NCBI GenBank assembly: GCA_964418595.1
Contig: CAYQMF010000016.1
Location: 6,850 to 70,849, forward strand
Source of the DNA: CAYQMF01 sp964418595
GTDB lineage: Bacteria > Planctomycetota > UBA1135 > UBA2386
DNA: 64,000 bases
Direction of reading: 5' to 3'
The notes below the pieces were generated by a model, which worked only from the letters and a program-made list of their open reading frames with translations, made no database searches and was not told where the DNA came from. Of the stretch, positions 8,896-17,050 are shown piece by piece. The position numbers were made by a program, and so were the translations under genes. Position 1 is the first letter of the stretch; each line of letters opens with the position of its first letter.

Positions 8896-9024
8896 GGGGA
8901 GGGGGGACTGTAGCGCGGGCGCGCCACCATCGCGGCCACGCCAAGGCAAACTCCGATCGCTGCCTCGATGACTTCGGCCTCCACCCTGGATGCGCGGCGG
9001 GACGAAATGCAGGATTGATACAGC

Positions 9025-9087
9025 CCCAGGCGCCCGAGGGCGTGCCTGGGACCGTTAGATGGCGGTCGCCTGCGGGTCGCCGCAGGC
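9025..9087. repeat. Pair of GC-rich hairpins upstream of the DUF1549 operon
   Basis: The 220-bp gap between moaA and the 9116 gene contains two inverted repeats. 9025-9050 pairs CCCAGGC with a downstream GCCTGGG. 9068-9087 is a perfect 8-bp stem (GCCTGCGG/CCGCAGGC) with a 4-base loop. The core CGCCTGGGGCT, read on the minus strand, also occurs in the intergenic element at 15922-16442. They may be a degenerate copy of that repeat or a leader structure of the operon mRNA. There is no poly-T tract, so a Rho-independent terminator is unlikely. Confidence 0.4.
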
Positions 9088-9115
9088 TTCGTCGTCCCGA
9101 GCAAGAGTACACGCG

Positions 9116-11197
9116 ATGCGAACGAATCTACGCCCCGTCGTGGCCCTGTTGTTGGTCGTCGGTCTCGGTGCCCAGAGCCGGTTCGATCCGGCAGCCGCCG
9201 CGCGCGAGGTCGATCGGCTGGTGGAACAGAACCTCGCCGCGAAGCAGCAGAAGCCCAACCCGATCGTCGATGACGCGACCTTCGTGCGCCGCGCCTACCT
9301 CGGCATCGTCGGGCGGATCCCCACCGGCGCGGAGACGGACGCCTTCCTCCGCGAGGGCGGCTCGAACAAGCGCAACGCCCTCGTCGATCGCCTGATCGTG
9401 TCGCCCGGCCACACGAGCCACTCCTTCAACTGGTGGGCCGACCTGCTGCGCGTGCGCACCCGCCTGAACCGCCAGGTGTCGGGCGAGCCGTACGCGCATT
9501 GGATCAAGGAATGCATCGAGCAGAACAAGCCCTACGACGCGATGGTGCGCGAGATGCTGGCGGCGGAGGGTCCCGCCTACGCGCGCGGCAACGGCGCCAC
9601 CGGCTACCACCTCCGCGACCTCGCGATGCCGGAGGACGACATGTCGAACACGATGCGGTTGTTCCTGGGCACGCGCCTCGAGTGCGCGCAGTGCCACAAC
9701 CACCCGTTCGACAAGTGGAAGCAGAAGGAGTTCTACGAGCTGGTCGCCTTCAACGGCGGCATGCAGTACCGCAGCAACTTCGAGCAGTCGAATGCCGCGG
9801 GCTCGCTGCGCGAGATCGGGCGCGAGATGGTGGCGAAGCACGGCCAGCAGGCCCAGCAGGCGATGCGGCAGATGACGCTCGCCGCGACCTTGGGGCTGGC
9901 CGGCAGCGGCACGGGGCTGACTCGCCTGCCGCAGGACTACCAGTACAAGGACGCCAAGGGCGGCCAGCCGGTCGCGGCGCGCGCGCCGTTCGGACCCGCC
10001 GCCGACCTCCAGGTGCCGGCGCCGGTGGCCGGCCAGCGCCAGGCCCGGCAGCCGCGGGGCAACCGCAACGCGCCGGTCGGTCGGCCGATCGACTCGCGCA
10101 GCGCCTTCGGCAAGTGGCTGACCGGCCCGGAGAACCCGCGCTTCGCGACGGTGATCGTCAACCGGGTGTGGAAGCGCACCTTCGGGCGCGCGCTCATCGA
10201 GCCCCTCGACGATCTGCGCGACGACACCGTGGCGAGCAATCCGGAGCTGCAGCGCTACCTCGACAAGCTGATCGTCGAGCTGGGCTACGACTTGCGCGAG
10301 TTCGAGCGGGTCCTCCTGCGCACGCGCCTGTTCCAGCGCGAGGTGACCGGCACGGATCCGGGCGACGACCACGCGTTCGCGGGACCGGTGCTGCGCCGCA
10401 TGACCGGCGAGCAGGTGTGGGACTCGCTCCTGACCCTCGTGGTCCCCGACCTCGACGGCACGCTGCGGCCCGCGGGGGCCAGGGCGGAAGAGGTCTACGC
10501 CTCCTACGAGCGGTTGACGAACAGCACGACCGAGCAGCTCAAGGCGATGGTCGAGACCGCGCTCCTGCGCTACACGGATCCCGCCAGGTTCCGCGAGATG
10601 CAGCGGCAACGCGCGGCGGAGCAGATGAGCATGATGGCCGCCGCCGATGCCAACCCGCAGGTCGACGGCGACAAGCAGCGGCAGGCGCGCCCGCTCCTGC
10701 GCGAACTGGCGCGCGCTCGCCAGCGCAAGGACGAGGCCGCCGTGGCGAAGGTCACCGCGCAGCTCCGCCAGCTCGGCGTGCCGCTGCCCGGGGAGCAGAT
10801 GCGGCGGCAGCAGCCCAACCAGAGTCTGGCGCGCGCGTCCGACCAGCCGTCGCCGGCGCCCAACGGCCACCTCCTGCGCGAGTTCGGCCAGTCCGAGCGC
10901 GAGACGATCGACGCCGGCCACACCGCCGCGAGCGTGCCGCAGGTGCTGACCCTGCTCAACGGCTTCGTCGAGCAGCGCATCCTCGACAACCGCGGCGCGG
11001 AGCTGCGCCGCGCCATCGACGGCCAGAAGGACGCCGCCGGCAAGATCGAGGCCGTGTACCTGGGCACCCTCGCCCGCAAGCCGACCTCGGCCGAGGCGAG
11101 CGCCTGGCGTGCCGCGCTCACTGCCGAGGGCGAGGCCGGCCTGCGCGACCTCGTGTGGGTGATCCTCAACAGCCACGAGTTCCGTTTCATCCGCTGA
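9116..11197 (+). CDS. Exported DUF1549/DUF1553 protein
   Basis: This is a 693-residue protein. The ATG at 9116 begins a signal peptide (MRTNLRPVVALLLVVGLGAQ). The N-terminal half is DUF1549 (FVRRAYLGIVGRIPTGAE, then WWADLLRVRTRLN) and contains C190xxC193H194 (ECAQCHNHPFDKW), a heme-c-like motif standard in this family. The C-terminal half is DUF1553 (ENPRFATVIVNRVWKRTFGR, LLRTRLFQREV, VLTLLNG). Low-complexity Gln/Arg-rich sequence separates the parts near 310-345. In planctomycetes these proteins are nearly always encoded next to a DUF1501 protein, as here (7 bp to the next start). The biochemical role is unknown; an electron-transfer or polysaccharide-related envelope function is often guessed. 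Confidence 0.88.
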   Translation: MRTNLRPVVALLLVVGLGAQSRFDPAAAAREVDRLVEQNLAAKQQKPNPIVDDATFVRRAYLGIVGRIPTGAETDAFLREGGSNKRNALVDRLIVSPGHTSHSFNWWADLLRVRTRLNRQVSGEPYAHWIKECIEQNKPYDAMVREMLAAEGPAYARGNGATGYHLRDLAMPEDDMSNTMRLFLGTRLECAQCHNHPFDKWKQKEFYELVAFNGGMQYRSNFEQSNAAGSLREIGREMVAKHGQQAQQAMRQMTLAATLGLAGSGTGLTRLPQDYQYKDAKGGQPVAARAPFGPAADLQVPAPVAGQRQARQPRGNRNAPVGRPIDSRSAFGKWLTGPENPRFATVIVNRVWKRTFGRALIEPLDDLRDDTVASNPELQRYLDKLIVELGYDLREFERVLLRTRLFQREVTGTDPGDDHAFAGPVLRRMTGEQVWDSLLTLVVPDLDGTLRPAGARAEEVYASYERLTNSTTEQLKAMVETALLRYTDPARFREMQRQRAAEQMSMMAAADANPQVDGDKQRQARPLLRELARARQRKDEAAVAKVTAQLRQLGVPLPGEQMRRQQPNQSLARASDQPSPAPNGHLLREFGQSERETIDAGHTAASVPQVLTLLNGFVEQRILDNRGAELRRAIDGQKDAAGKIEAVYLGTLARKPTSAEASAWRAALTAEGEAGLRDLVWVILNSHEFRFIR

Positions 11198-11204
11198 GCC
11201 AGCC

Positions 11205-12506
11205 ATGACCATCCGCAACCTGATCCAGTCGGCCGATGCCGTGACCCGGCGCGGCTTCCTCTCGCTCACGGCGCAGCGATTGTTCGGCCTCGCGGCCACG
11301 CCGACTCTGCTCGGGCTCGGCCGCGACGGCGACGGCACGTTCCGGCTCGGGCCGGCCACCGCGCGCAACGTGATCTACCTGTTCATGCGCGGCGGCATGT
11401 CGCACCTCGACACCTTCGACCCCAAGCCCGGCGCCAGGACGCAGGGCCCGGTCCAGGCGCTGGGCAGCAAGGCCGACGGCGTGCAGGTGAGCCAGTACTT
11501 CCCCAACCTCGCCCGGCAGATGGACAAGGTGGCGGTGGTCAACTCGCTGCAGTCCACGCAGGGCGCGCACGAGCAGGCGCAGTACTTCATGCGCACGAGC
11601 TACACGCTGCGCGGGACCATCCAGCACCCGAGTCTGGGCGCCTGGACCAACCGCATGGTGGGCAAGATCAATCCGACCCTGCCCGGCCACGTGATCGTCA
11701 GCGGTGGCAACGACCTGCCGGGCGCAGGCTTCCTGCCGCCGCAGTTCATGCCGTTGCCGATTCTGGATCCCGATGGCGGGCTGAAGCACAGCGCGGTGCC
11801 CAAGGGAGTGACGGAGGACACCTTCCAGCGGAGGCTCGCCAAACTGCAGGAGATGAACAGCGCCTTCGAAGCGCGGCACAAGAACCACGGTGTGCAGGCC
11901 TACGCCGGGATGTACGACGATGCGGTCCGGCTCATGCGCAGCAGCGACCTCGTCGCCTTCGACATGACGCAGGAGCCGGAGAGCATGCGGGCCGCCTACG
12001 GCACCGACGACTTCGGCCAGGGTTGTCTGCTGGCCCGACGGCTCGTCGAGCACGGCGTCCGCTACGTGGAGGTGATCAGCAACGGCTGGGACACCCACAA
12101 CCAGAACTTCGACGCGCTGGAAGACAGGTGCCCGGCGATCGACCGTGGGTTGGCGGCGTTGCTCGCGGACCTCGATGCGCGCGGGTTGCTCGACGAGACG
12201 CTCGTCGTGCTCGCCACCGAGTTCGGCCGCACGCCCGACATCACCGCCGGCAACAACGGCCGCAACCACTACCCCAAGGCCTTCAGCGGCCTGCTCGCCG
12301 GCGGTGGGATCAAGGGCGGCGTGCGCTGGGGCAAGACCGACGCGGAGGGACGCGACGTGGTCGAAGGCGCCGTCTCGGTGCCCGACTTCAACGCGACCAT
12401 CGGCCACGCGCTCGGCCTGCCGCTCGAGCAGGTGATCACCGCTCCGTCGGGGCGGCCGTTCACCTTCGCCGACAAGGGCAAGCCGGTGCTGGGGTTGTTC
12501 GCGTGA
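11205..12506 (+). CDS. DUF1501 protein (sulfatase-like fold), Tat-type leader
   Basis: This is a 433-residue protein. The N-terminus carries a twin-arginine motif (TRRGFLSLTAQRLFGLAA), so folded export by Tat is likely. DUF1501 motifs follow: MRGGMSHLDTFDPKPG, the SNGWDTHNQNFDAL segment with Asp/His candidate metal ligands, and VVLATEFGRTPD...GRNHYPKAFSGLLAGGGIKGG. The family is related to alkaline phosphatase/sulfatase-fold enzymes, but no reaction is established. It is the middle gene of the 9116-13543 operon, and its stop overlaps the GTG of the next gene by four bases (GTGA), which indicates translational coupling. Confidence 0.88.
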   Translation: MTIRNLIQSADAVTRRGFLSLTAQRLFGLAATPTLLGLGRDGDGTFRLGPATARNVIYLFMRGGMSHLDTFDPKPGARTQGPVQALGSKADGVQVSQYFPNLARQMDKVAVVNSLQSTQGAHEQAQYFMRTSYTLRGTIQHPSLGAWTNRMVGKINPTLPGHVIVSGGNDLPGAGFLPPQFMPLPILDPDGGLKHSAVPKGVTEDTFQRRLAKLQEMNSAFEARHKNHGVQAYAGMYDDAVRLMRSSDLVAFDMTQEPESMRAAYGTDDFGQGCLLARRLVEHGVRYVEVISNGWDTHNQNFDALEDRCPAIDRGLAALLADLDARGLLDETLVVLATEFGRTPDITAGNNGRNHYPKAFSGLLAGGGIKGGVRWGKTDAEGRDVVEGAVSVPDFNATIGHALGLPLEQVITAPSGRPFTFADKGKPVLGLFA

Positions 12507-13543
12507 GGAGCTGCGTCGGCGCGATCTGCACCGGGCTCCTGTTCGCGACGCTGCCGGCGCAGGCGCCGGTGGCCTTCGAGGCCGACGTGCTGCCGGTGTT
12601 GAAGGAGCGTTGCTTCGAATGCCACCGCGGCGAGTACACCGACGCCTCCGGGCGTCTGCGCAAACCCAAGGGCGGCCTGCGTCTCGACGGCCGGGCCTGG
12701 ATCCTCATGGGCGGCAAGGAGGGCAACGTGCTCACGCCGGGTCGCGCGGAGCAGAGCACGCTCTACACGCGGGTGCTGCTGCCTGCCGACGACGACGACC
12801 GCATGCCGGCGAACGGCGACCCGCTCGGCAAGGAGCAGACGGAGACGCTGCGGCGGTGGATCAAGGAAGGCGCCGACTTCGGCGGCTGGCAGGGCGAGCC
12901 GCTGGCGGCGGCGTCGGACACTGCGTCGGGGGGCACTGCACAGCCGGCCCCCGTCAAGGTCGCCATCCCCGAGGTCTCCGCGCGCAGCAAGCTGCTCGCG
13001 GAGGTCGCCGGCTCGCTCTCGCCCGCGCCGGGTGGCCTCATCACCAAGGCCGCCGGGGACAAGGCGCGCATCGAGGCCCTCGCGCCGGACAGCCCGCTCC
13101 TGCGCGTCGAGTTCATCGGGCACGAGGAGGAGGTCACCGATGCCGACCTCGCCGCGCTCGCCCCGTTGAAGGAACACATCGCCTGGCTGGGCCTCGGCCG
13201 CACCAAGATCACCGATCTCGGCTGCAGCACCATCGGTCGCATGCCGCGCCTGATCCGCCTGGACCTGCGCGAGACGAAGGTCGGCGACGCCGGCCTCGGC
13301 AAGCTGGTCGGTTTGCGCGAGCTGCGCACGCTCAACCTCTTCTCGACGGAGGTCACCGACGCGGCGATCACGAGTCTGCTGCGCCTGCCGAAGCTCACGG
13401 AGCTGCGGGTGTACGAGACCGGGATCACGGAGGCGGGGATCGCCAGGCTGGTGCAGGATCGCGCGGAGCTGAACGTGGTCGCGGCGCCGGAACTGCCCGG
13501 CGCGCCGGCGGCGACGCCGGCGCGGCAGGGTCGTCGGAGATAG
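12503..13543 (+). CDS. Exported PSCyt1-type c-heme domain protein with leucine-rich repeats
   Basis: This is a 346-residue protein starting at GTG 12503, overlapping the DUF1501 stop by 4 bp. A signal peptide (residues 1-20, ending LPAQ) precedes a planctomycete cytochrome C domain with heme-c motif C37xxC40H41 (RCFECHRGEY) and the typical continuation KPKGGLRLDGR...RVLLPADDDDRMP. Residues about 175-325 are leucine-rich repeats with a 24-25 residue period (LGLGRTKITDLGCSTIGRMP, LRELRTLNLFSTEVTDAAI). The C-terminus is Pro/Ala-rich. The order CxxCH domain plus LRR, beside DUF1549 and DUF1501, suggests the three proteins work together in the periplasm. The precise role is unknown. Confidence 0.85.
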   Translation: MRSCVGAICTGLLFATLPAQAPVAFEADVLPVLKERCFECHRGEYTDASGRLRKPKGGLRLDGRAWILMGGKEGNVLTPGRAEQSTLYTRVLLPADDDDRMPANGDPLGKEQTETLRRWIKEGADFGGWQGEPLAAASDTASGGTAQPAPVKVAIPEVSARSKLLAEVAGSLSPAPGGLITKAAGDKARIEALAPDSPLLRVEFIGHEEEVTDADLAALAPLKEHIAWLGLGRTKITDLGCSTIGRMPRLIRLDLRETKVGDAGLGKLVGLRELRTLNLFSTEVTDAAITSLLRLPKLTELRVYETGITEAGIARLVQDRAELNVVAAPELPGAPAATPARQGRRR

Positions 13544-13563
13544 GGTCGGCGGAGACAGGGGCG

Positions 13564-15921
13564 CTACTTGCGCCCCGCGCGGGCCCCCGTGCGCAACGTC
13601 GCGATCTGCTCCCGGAGCCAATCGGCGAGCGGGATCTCCGTGCCATCGGCCTTGCGCACGTAGTCCCTGCCCTTCTTCATCACCGTCGGATCCGACCATC
13701 GGTGGTGCACGGTCGCGTCCAGAAAGTCCTCGACGCTCGCGACTGGCCTTCCCCAGGTGCGGAGACCGGCGCGCATGAGTTCGGTGAAGGCCGCGCCGTC
13801 GATGGACGTGCGAGGATCGTAGAGGACGAGCTTCCCCGTCTCGTCTTCGAACAGCGCCAGGCGTGGCTGGCGCCAGAAGCGGAGTGGCGAGGCCGCCACC
13901 ATCCGCAGCGTCTCCTCGATGAGGTCGCGCTCGACCTGGGTTCCCGTGTCGACGTGGAACGTCACCGAGTCCCGTCCGAACAGGGAGTTGACCACCCGGT
14001 CGACGATGAGCACCGCCTGCCCGGCGGGGCTTTCGAACGGCAGGCAACTGCCTTCCCGTGGGAAACTGAAGGCGGAGACGAACCCGCGGGCGAGCGTCAC
14101 GCCGTCGACGGTGACCAGGCGAACCATCGCCTCCGCCCCCGTCACCTCGTCCACGCTGACGTGCACCGACTCCCCGGTTCCTGGGACTGCCGCGGTCTCG
14201 CCTTCGAGGACGGTGAAGCTCTCCCCCGCGCCGTCCCGGTCCCGCGACCCCACGGGGAACACGCGCAGCCGGAAGCGCGGGCCTTCAGGATCGCCACTCC
14301 AGCCGATCGACAGTTCTCCGCGCGCGATCCATGCGGCCTCGACCTCCGACGTGATCACGAGCCGTCGGGTCGTCGCGTCCCCGACTGCCAATGGCAGGTC
14401 CTGCCCGCCGAGCCTGGCGAAGGGTTCTCCGACCGCCACTCCGTTCGAGTCCGACTCGCGGTGCACGACCTCGATGCTCGTGACTTCGCCGGGCGCTGCG
14501 TAGCCCGGCGCCGCCCACTCGACGACACGCGTCCGCCGGCGTTCGTGCACGACGAGTCGCGGTCGCGCCGCATCGGTCTGCGGCGTGTACCGGATGCCGT
14601 TGCTCTGCGAGACCGCTCCGTCCCCGGCCAGGGCGAACACCGCGAGCCCCGTGCGGAAGCCGCCCTGCGCCGACAGGAGCGCCGCGACCATCGGGTTGCC
14701 CAGGTCCATACGGAACTCGCCACCGCCGACCGGCAGCATCGGCACTCGGGCGTCGGCGTCCGGCGATTGCGCGAGCCACACGGCCGTCGGCTCACCGGTG
14801 ACGGAGGCGCGGAGCGCCACCGTGCGACCGGCGGGCACGGGCAAGACCAGATCGTCCGGGACGCCGGTCACCGCGACCCGCAGGGGACCGCGCGCCGTGT
14901 GCTCCGGGGGTGAGGGGTCGGGTGCAGGATGGCGCACGAGCGACGGGGCGGCCTGCCACGGCGGCGCGGTCCCGCCGACGTCCAGCGCGTAGCGCCTCCC
15001 CGCGTACTCGATCCGCAGCTCACCGTCGCTGGGTGACCACTGCCCGCCCACCAGCGGCGCGCCATCGGCCGTCCGCACAAGAGGCCGCCCCGCCGGCCCG
15101 CGGACGACGCGCAGGTAGTCGGCGCTCCCCGGCACGTTCTCGCCGACCCGCACCGCGATCGGCCCCTCCGGCACGAGTTCGGGGCGCAGGCGCAGGGGCC
15201 GCGCGCGCAGGCGAAAGATGACGCGCTCCGGTGTCGACCGCACCGCGAGCGTCAGCTCACCGTGCCGGAGCCACGCGTCCGCGACCTCGGCCGTCACGTC
15301 GAGGACGGCCCGCCCTTCGCTCAGCGGGAGGGGCAGGTCGCGGACGCCCACGCGCGCGATCGCGTCCTGCCCGCGGTACGAAGCTCCCAGCTCGATCTCG
15401 ATGCGGCGGACCTCCCGCGGCGTCGCCCAGCCTGGCTCCGCCCACTCGATCCGTCGCTCCCCGCTCGCCGTCGGCGCGCTCCGCCCGGGCGCCGCCCAAG
15501 CCAGCCGTTGGACCGGGTGCTGTTCGTGCAGCACCACCGACGGTCGCGGCGCGGGCGATCGCGGTACGTACTGAACCGGAACGCTCGCGATCACGTGTCC
15601 GGCGCGCGCGGTCGCGAAGACCGCCATCGCCTCCGCCGGGCTCGCGTCGCGCAGCAGCGCCGTGACGCGCGGCGCGCCCAGATCGACCTGGTGCTCACCC
15701 TCGCCGATGGATTCGAGGGGCACGCGGCGCGCCGGGTCCTGCGGGTTGCCGAACCAGATCGCGGCAACGTCACCGCCGTTCGCGTGCACCGTGAGCAGCA
15801 CCGTGCGGCCGGCGGGCAACGGCAGTTCGAGATCGCCTGGCAGGTCGATCAGGCGGAGCTGGACCTGGCCCACGGCTGCGCACGTGAGCAAGCTGGCCAG
15901 GAACCACGGTCGGATGTGCAT
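13564..15921 (-). CDS. Large secreted protein with an internal tandem duplication, unknown family
   Basis: This is a 785-residue protein. The ATG at 15921 begins a signal peptide (MHIRPWFLASLLTCAAVGQ). Residues about 20-245 and 347-580 are two copies of one beta-rich module. LPGDLELPLPAGRTVLLTV (copy 1) aligns with VPDDLVLPVPAGRTVALRA (copy 2), HQVDLGAPRVTALL with FRMDLGNPMVAALL, and AMAVFATARAGHV with GLAVFALAGDGAV. A Pro-rich linker separates the copies. The last 170 residues are a different domain (SLFGRDSVTFHVDTGTQVE, WRQPRLALFEDETGKL). No known catalytic motif is seen. It converges on the LRR gene with a 20-bp gap. The role may be adhesion or structure outside the cell. Confidence 0.65.
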   Translation of the reverse strand: MHIRPWFLASLLTCAAVGQVQLRLIDLPGDLELPLPAGRTVLLTVHANGGDVAAIWFGNPQDPARRVPLESIGEGEHQVDLGAPRVTALLRDASPAEAMAVFATARAGHVIASVPVQYVPRSPAPRPSVVLHEQHPVQRLAWAAPGRSAPTASGERRIEWAEPGWATPREVRRIEIELGASYRGQDAIARVGVRDLPLPLSEGRAVLDVTAEVADAWLRHGELTLAVRSTPERVIFRLRARPLRLRPELVPEGPIAVRVGENVPGSADYLRVVRGPAGRPLVRTADGAPLVGGQWSPSDGELRIEYAGRRYALDVGGTAPPWQAAPSLVRHPAPDPSPPEHTARGPLRVAVTGVPDDLVLPVPAGRTVALRASVTGEPTAVWLAQSPDADARVPMLPVGGGEFRMDLGNPMVAALLSAQGGFRTGLAVFALAGDGAVSQSNGIRYTPQTDAARPRLVVHERRRTRVVEWAAPGYAAPGEVTSIEVVHRESDSNGVAVGEPFARLGGQDLPLAVGDATTRRLVITSEVEAAWIARGELSIGWSGDPEGPRFRLRVFPVGSRDRDGAGESFTVLEGETAAVPGTGESVHVSVDEVTGAEAMVRLVTVDGVTLARGFVSAFSFPREGSCLPFESPAGQAVLIVDRVVNSLFGRDSVTFHVDTGTQVERDLIEETLRMVAASPLRFWRQPRLALFEDETGKLVLYDPRTSIDGAAFTELMRAGLRTWGRPVASVEDFLDATVHHRWSDPTVMKKGRDYVRKADGTEIPLADWLREQIATLRTGARAGRK

Positions 15922-16442
15922 GGCTGTCGCGACGGGCACGAGGATAGCGGGGGATCGTCTCCTGCTCGCGTGGTGGACGGCGACGACAGCCACGGGCGAG
16001 CTCGTAGACCTCGCTTCGCCCGTCACCGAAACCGCTGTCCGGGACCCATCGCAGAAGCCGGCGGCCGCAACCCAAAGGGTTGATCCTCCGTTCCCGCACC
16101 CTCGCGTTCCGCGAGGCTGCGGATCCGGAGGATCGACCCGTGTCCGACACCTCGGTGCAGCGGCAAGCCGCTGCACCTGGCGTCGTACGTTCCGGGTTGA
16201 TGTCGTCGCTGGCGCGACGACCAGATGGGGCCGCCGGCGATGGCAACGCCTGGGGCTTCCAGGGCCGCTCGGACCTTGCATCGGAAGAGCTCACGGCAAG
16301 GGAGCTTCGCTGTGCATCTTACGCGCCGCGCGAGCATTCGCGGCCCTTGCAGCCCAGGGTCGGAGGTCGTCGATCAGCGTCATCCTTCCCCTGTCACCGA
16401 AACCGCCGTGCTGGACACAGGGGGTAGCATGGAGGCGCCCCG
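15922..16442. repeat. Gene-free hairpin-rich element flanked by short direct repeats
   Basis: This 521-bp gap has no credible gene. A 17-base sequence (GTCACCGAAACCGCYGT, one difference) occurs at 16022-16038 and 16393-16409. Between the copies lie four inverted repeats: 16077-16090 with 16126-16139 (14 bp, one wobble, enclosing a 7-bp stem at 16100-16116); 16154-16177 (perfect GGTGCAGCGGC arms); 16202-16221 (perfect 8-bp stem); and 16249-16268 with 16340-16358 (about 19 bp). The block 16336-16358 is identical over 23 bases to the complement of 62313-62335. The arrangement suggests a non-autonomous mobile or REP-like element rather than a promoter region. Confidence 0.6.
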
Positions 16443-17012
16443 TTGTCGAACTCACCACCCGCACTGCCGATGGTCTTCTCCGCCGATCTCATCACCGCCG
16501 AACAGGTCGCCAGGTACCCCTACAGCGAGCGAAGCTGCGAGCTGGTGGACGGCCGGGTGGTCGACATGAGCCCGGCGTCCTGGCAGCACGGGCGGATCGC
16601 GGGGCGCGTCATGCGCGTGCTCGTGCCGTGGACGAACGAACACGGTGGCGATGTCGTCAGCGCCGAGACCGGCTTCCTGCTGCGCCGCGATCCCGACACG
16701 GTGCGTGCGCCGGACGTCGCGTACCTGTGTGCCGGCCGCGAGGTGCGGGCGAGTCCGTTCGTCGACGGCGCGCCCGATGTGGCCATCGAGGTGCTGTCGC
16801 CCGACGCCCGCACGGGGGAGACGGCACGCCGTGTCCGGGACTACCTCGACGCCGGGGCCACGCGGGTCTGGATGATCGATCCCGACAATCGCACGCTCAC
16901 CGTGCATTCGCCGCCCAATCTGGCCGTGGTCCTCGGTGAGACCGACGTGCTGCGGGACGACGAGGCCCTCCCAGGGTTCGAACTGGCCATCGCCTCCCTG
17001 TTCACCGCCTGA
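16443..17012 (+). CDS. Uma2 family endonuclease (DUF820)
   Basis: This is a 189-residue protein of the Uma2/DUF820 group, which has a restriction-endonuclease-like PD-(D/E)xK fold. Motifs seen are CELVDGRVVDMSP, VRAPDVAYLCAGR (metal-binding Asp), DGAPDVAIEVLSPDART (Glu) and RVRDYLDAGATRVWMIDPDN. The Lys usual before the YLDAG segment is Arg here. The start is TTG 16443, supported by GGAGG at 16432-16436 with 6-base spacing; ATG 16470 is the alternative and loses nothing conserved. Such genes are common in cyanobacteria and planctomycetes, often near mobile DNA, and this one borders the repeat element at 15922-16442. Its biological target is unknown. Confidence 0.85.
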   Translation: MSNSPPALPMVFSADLITAEQVARYPYSERSCELVDGRVVDMSPASWQHGRIAGRVMRVLVPWTNEHGGDVVSAETGFLLRRDPDTVRAPDVAYLCAGREVRASPFVDGAPDVAIEVLSPDARTGETARRVRDYLDAGATRVWMIDPDNRTLTVHSPPNLAVVLGETDVLRDDEALPGFELAIASLFTA

Positions 17013-17050
17013 AGGCATCCAGCCGCGCGACCTGACCCGGGGTCCTGGCT

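Noticed and set aside
8896..8949. Upstream TTG start (8949) for MoaA
   Set aside because: The 18 extra residues (MPWRGRDGGAP...) have no counterpart in the family, and the purine tract sits too close to the TTG. GTG 8895 matches the usual N-terminus.
16022..16409. CRISPR array
   Set aside because: Only two copies of a 17-base repeat, 371 bp apart, with structured rather than spacer-like sequence between them and no cas genes.
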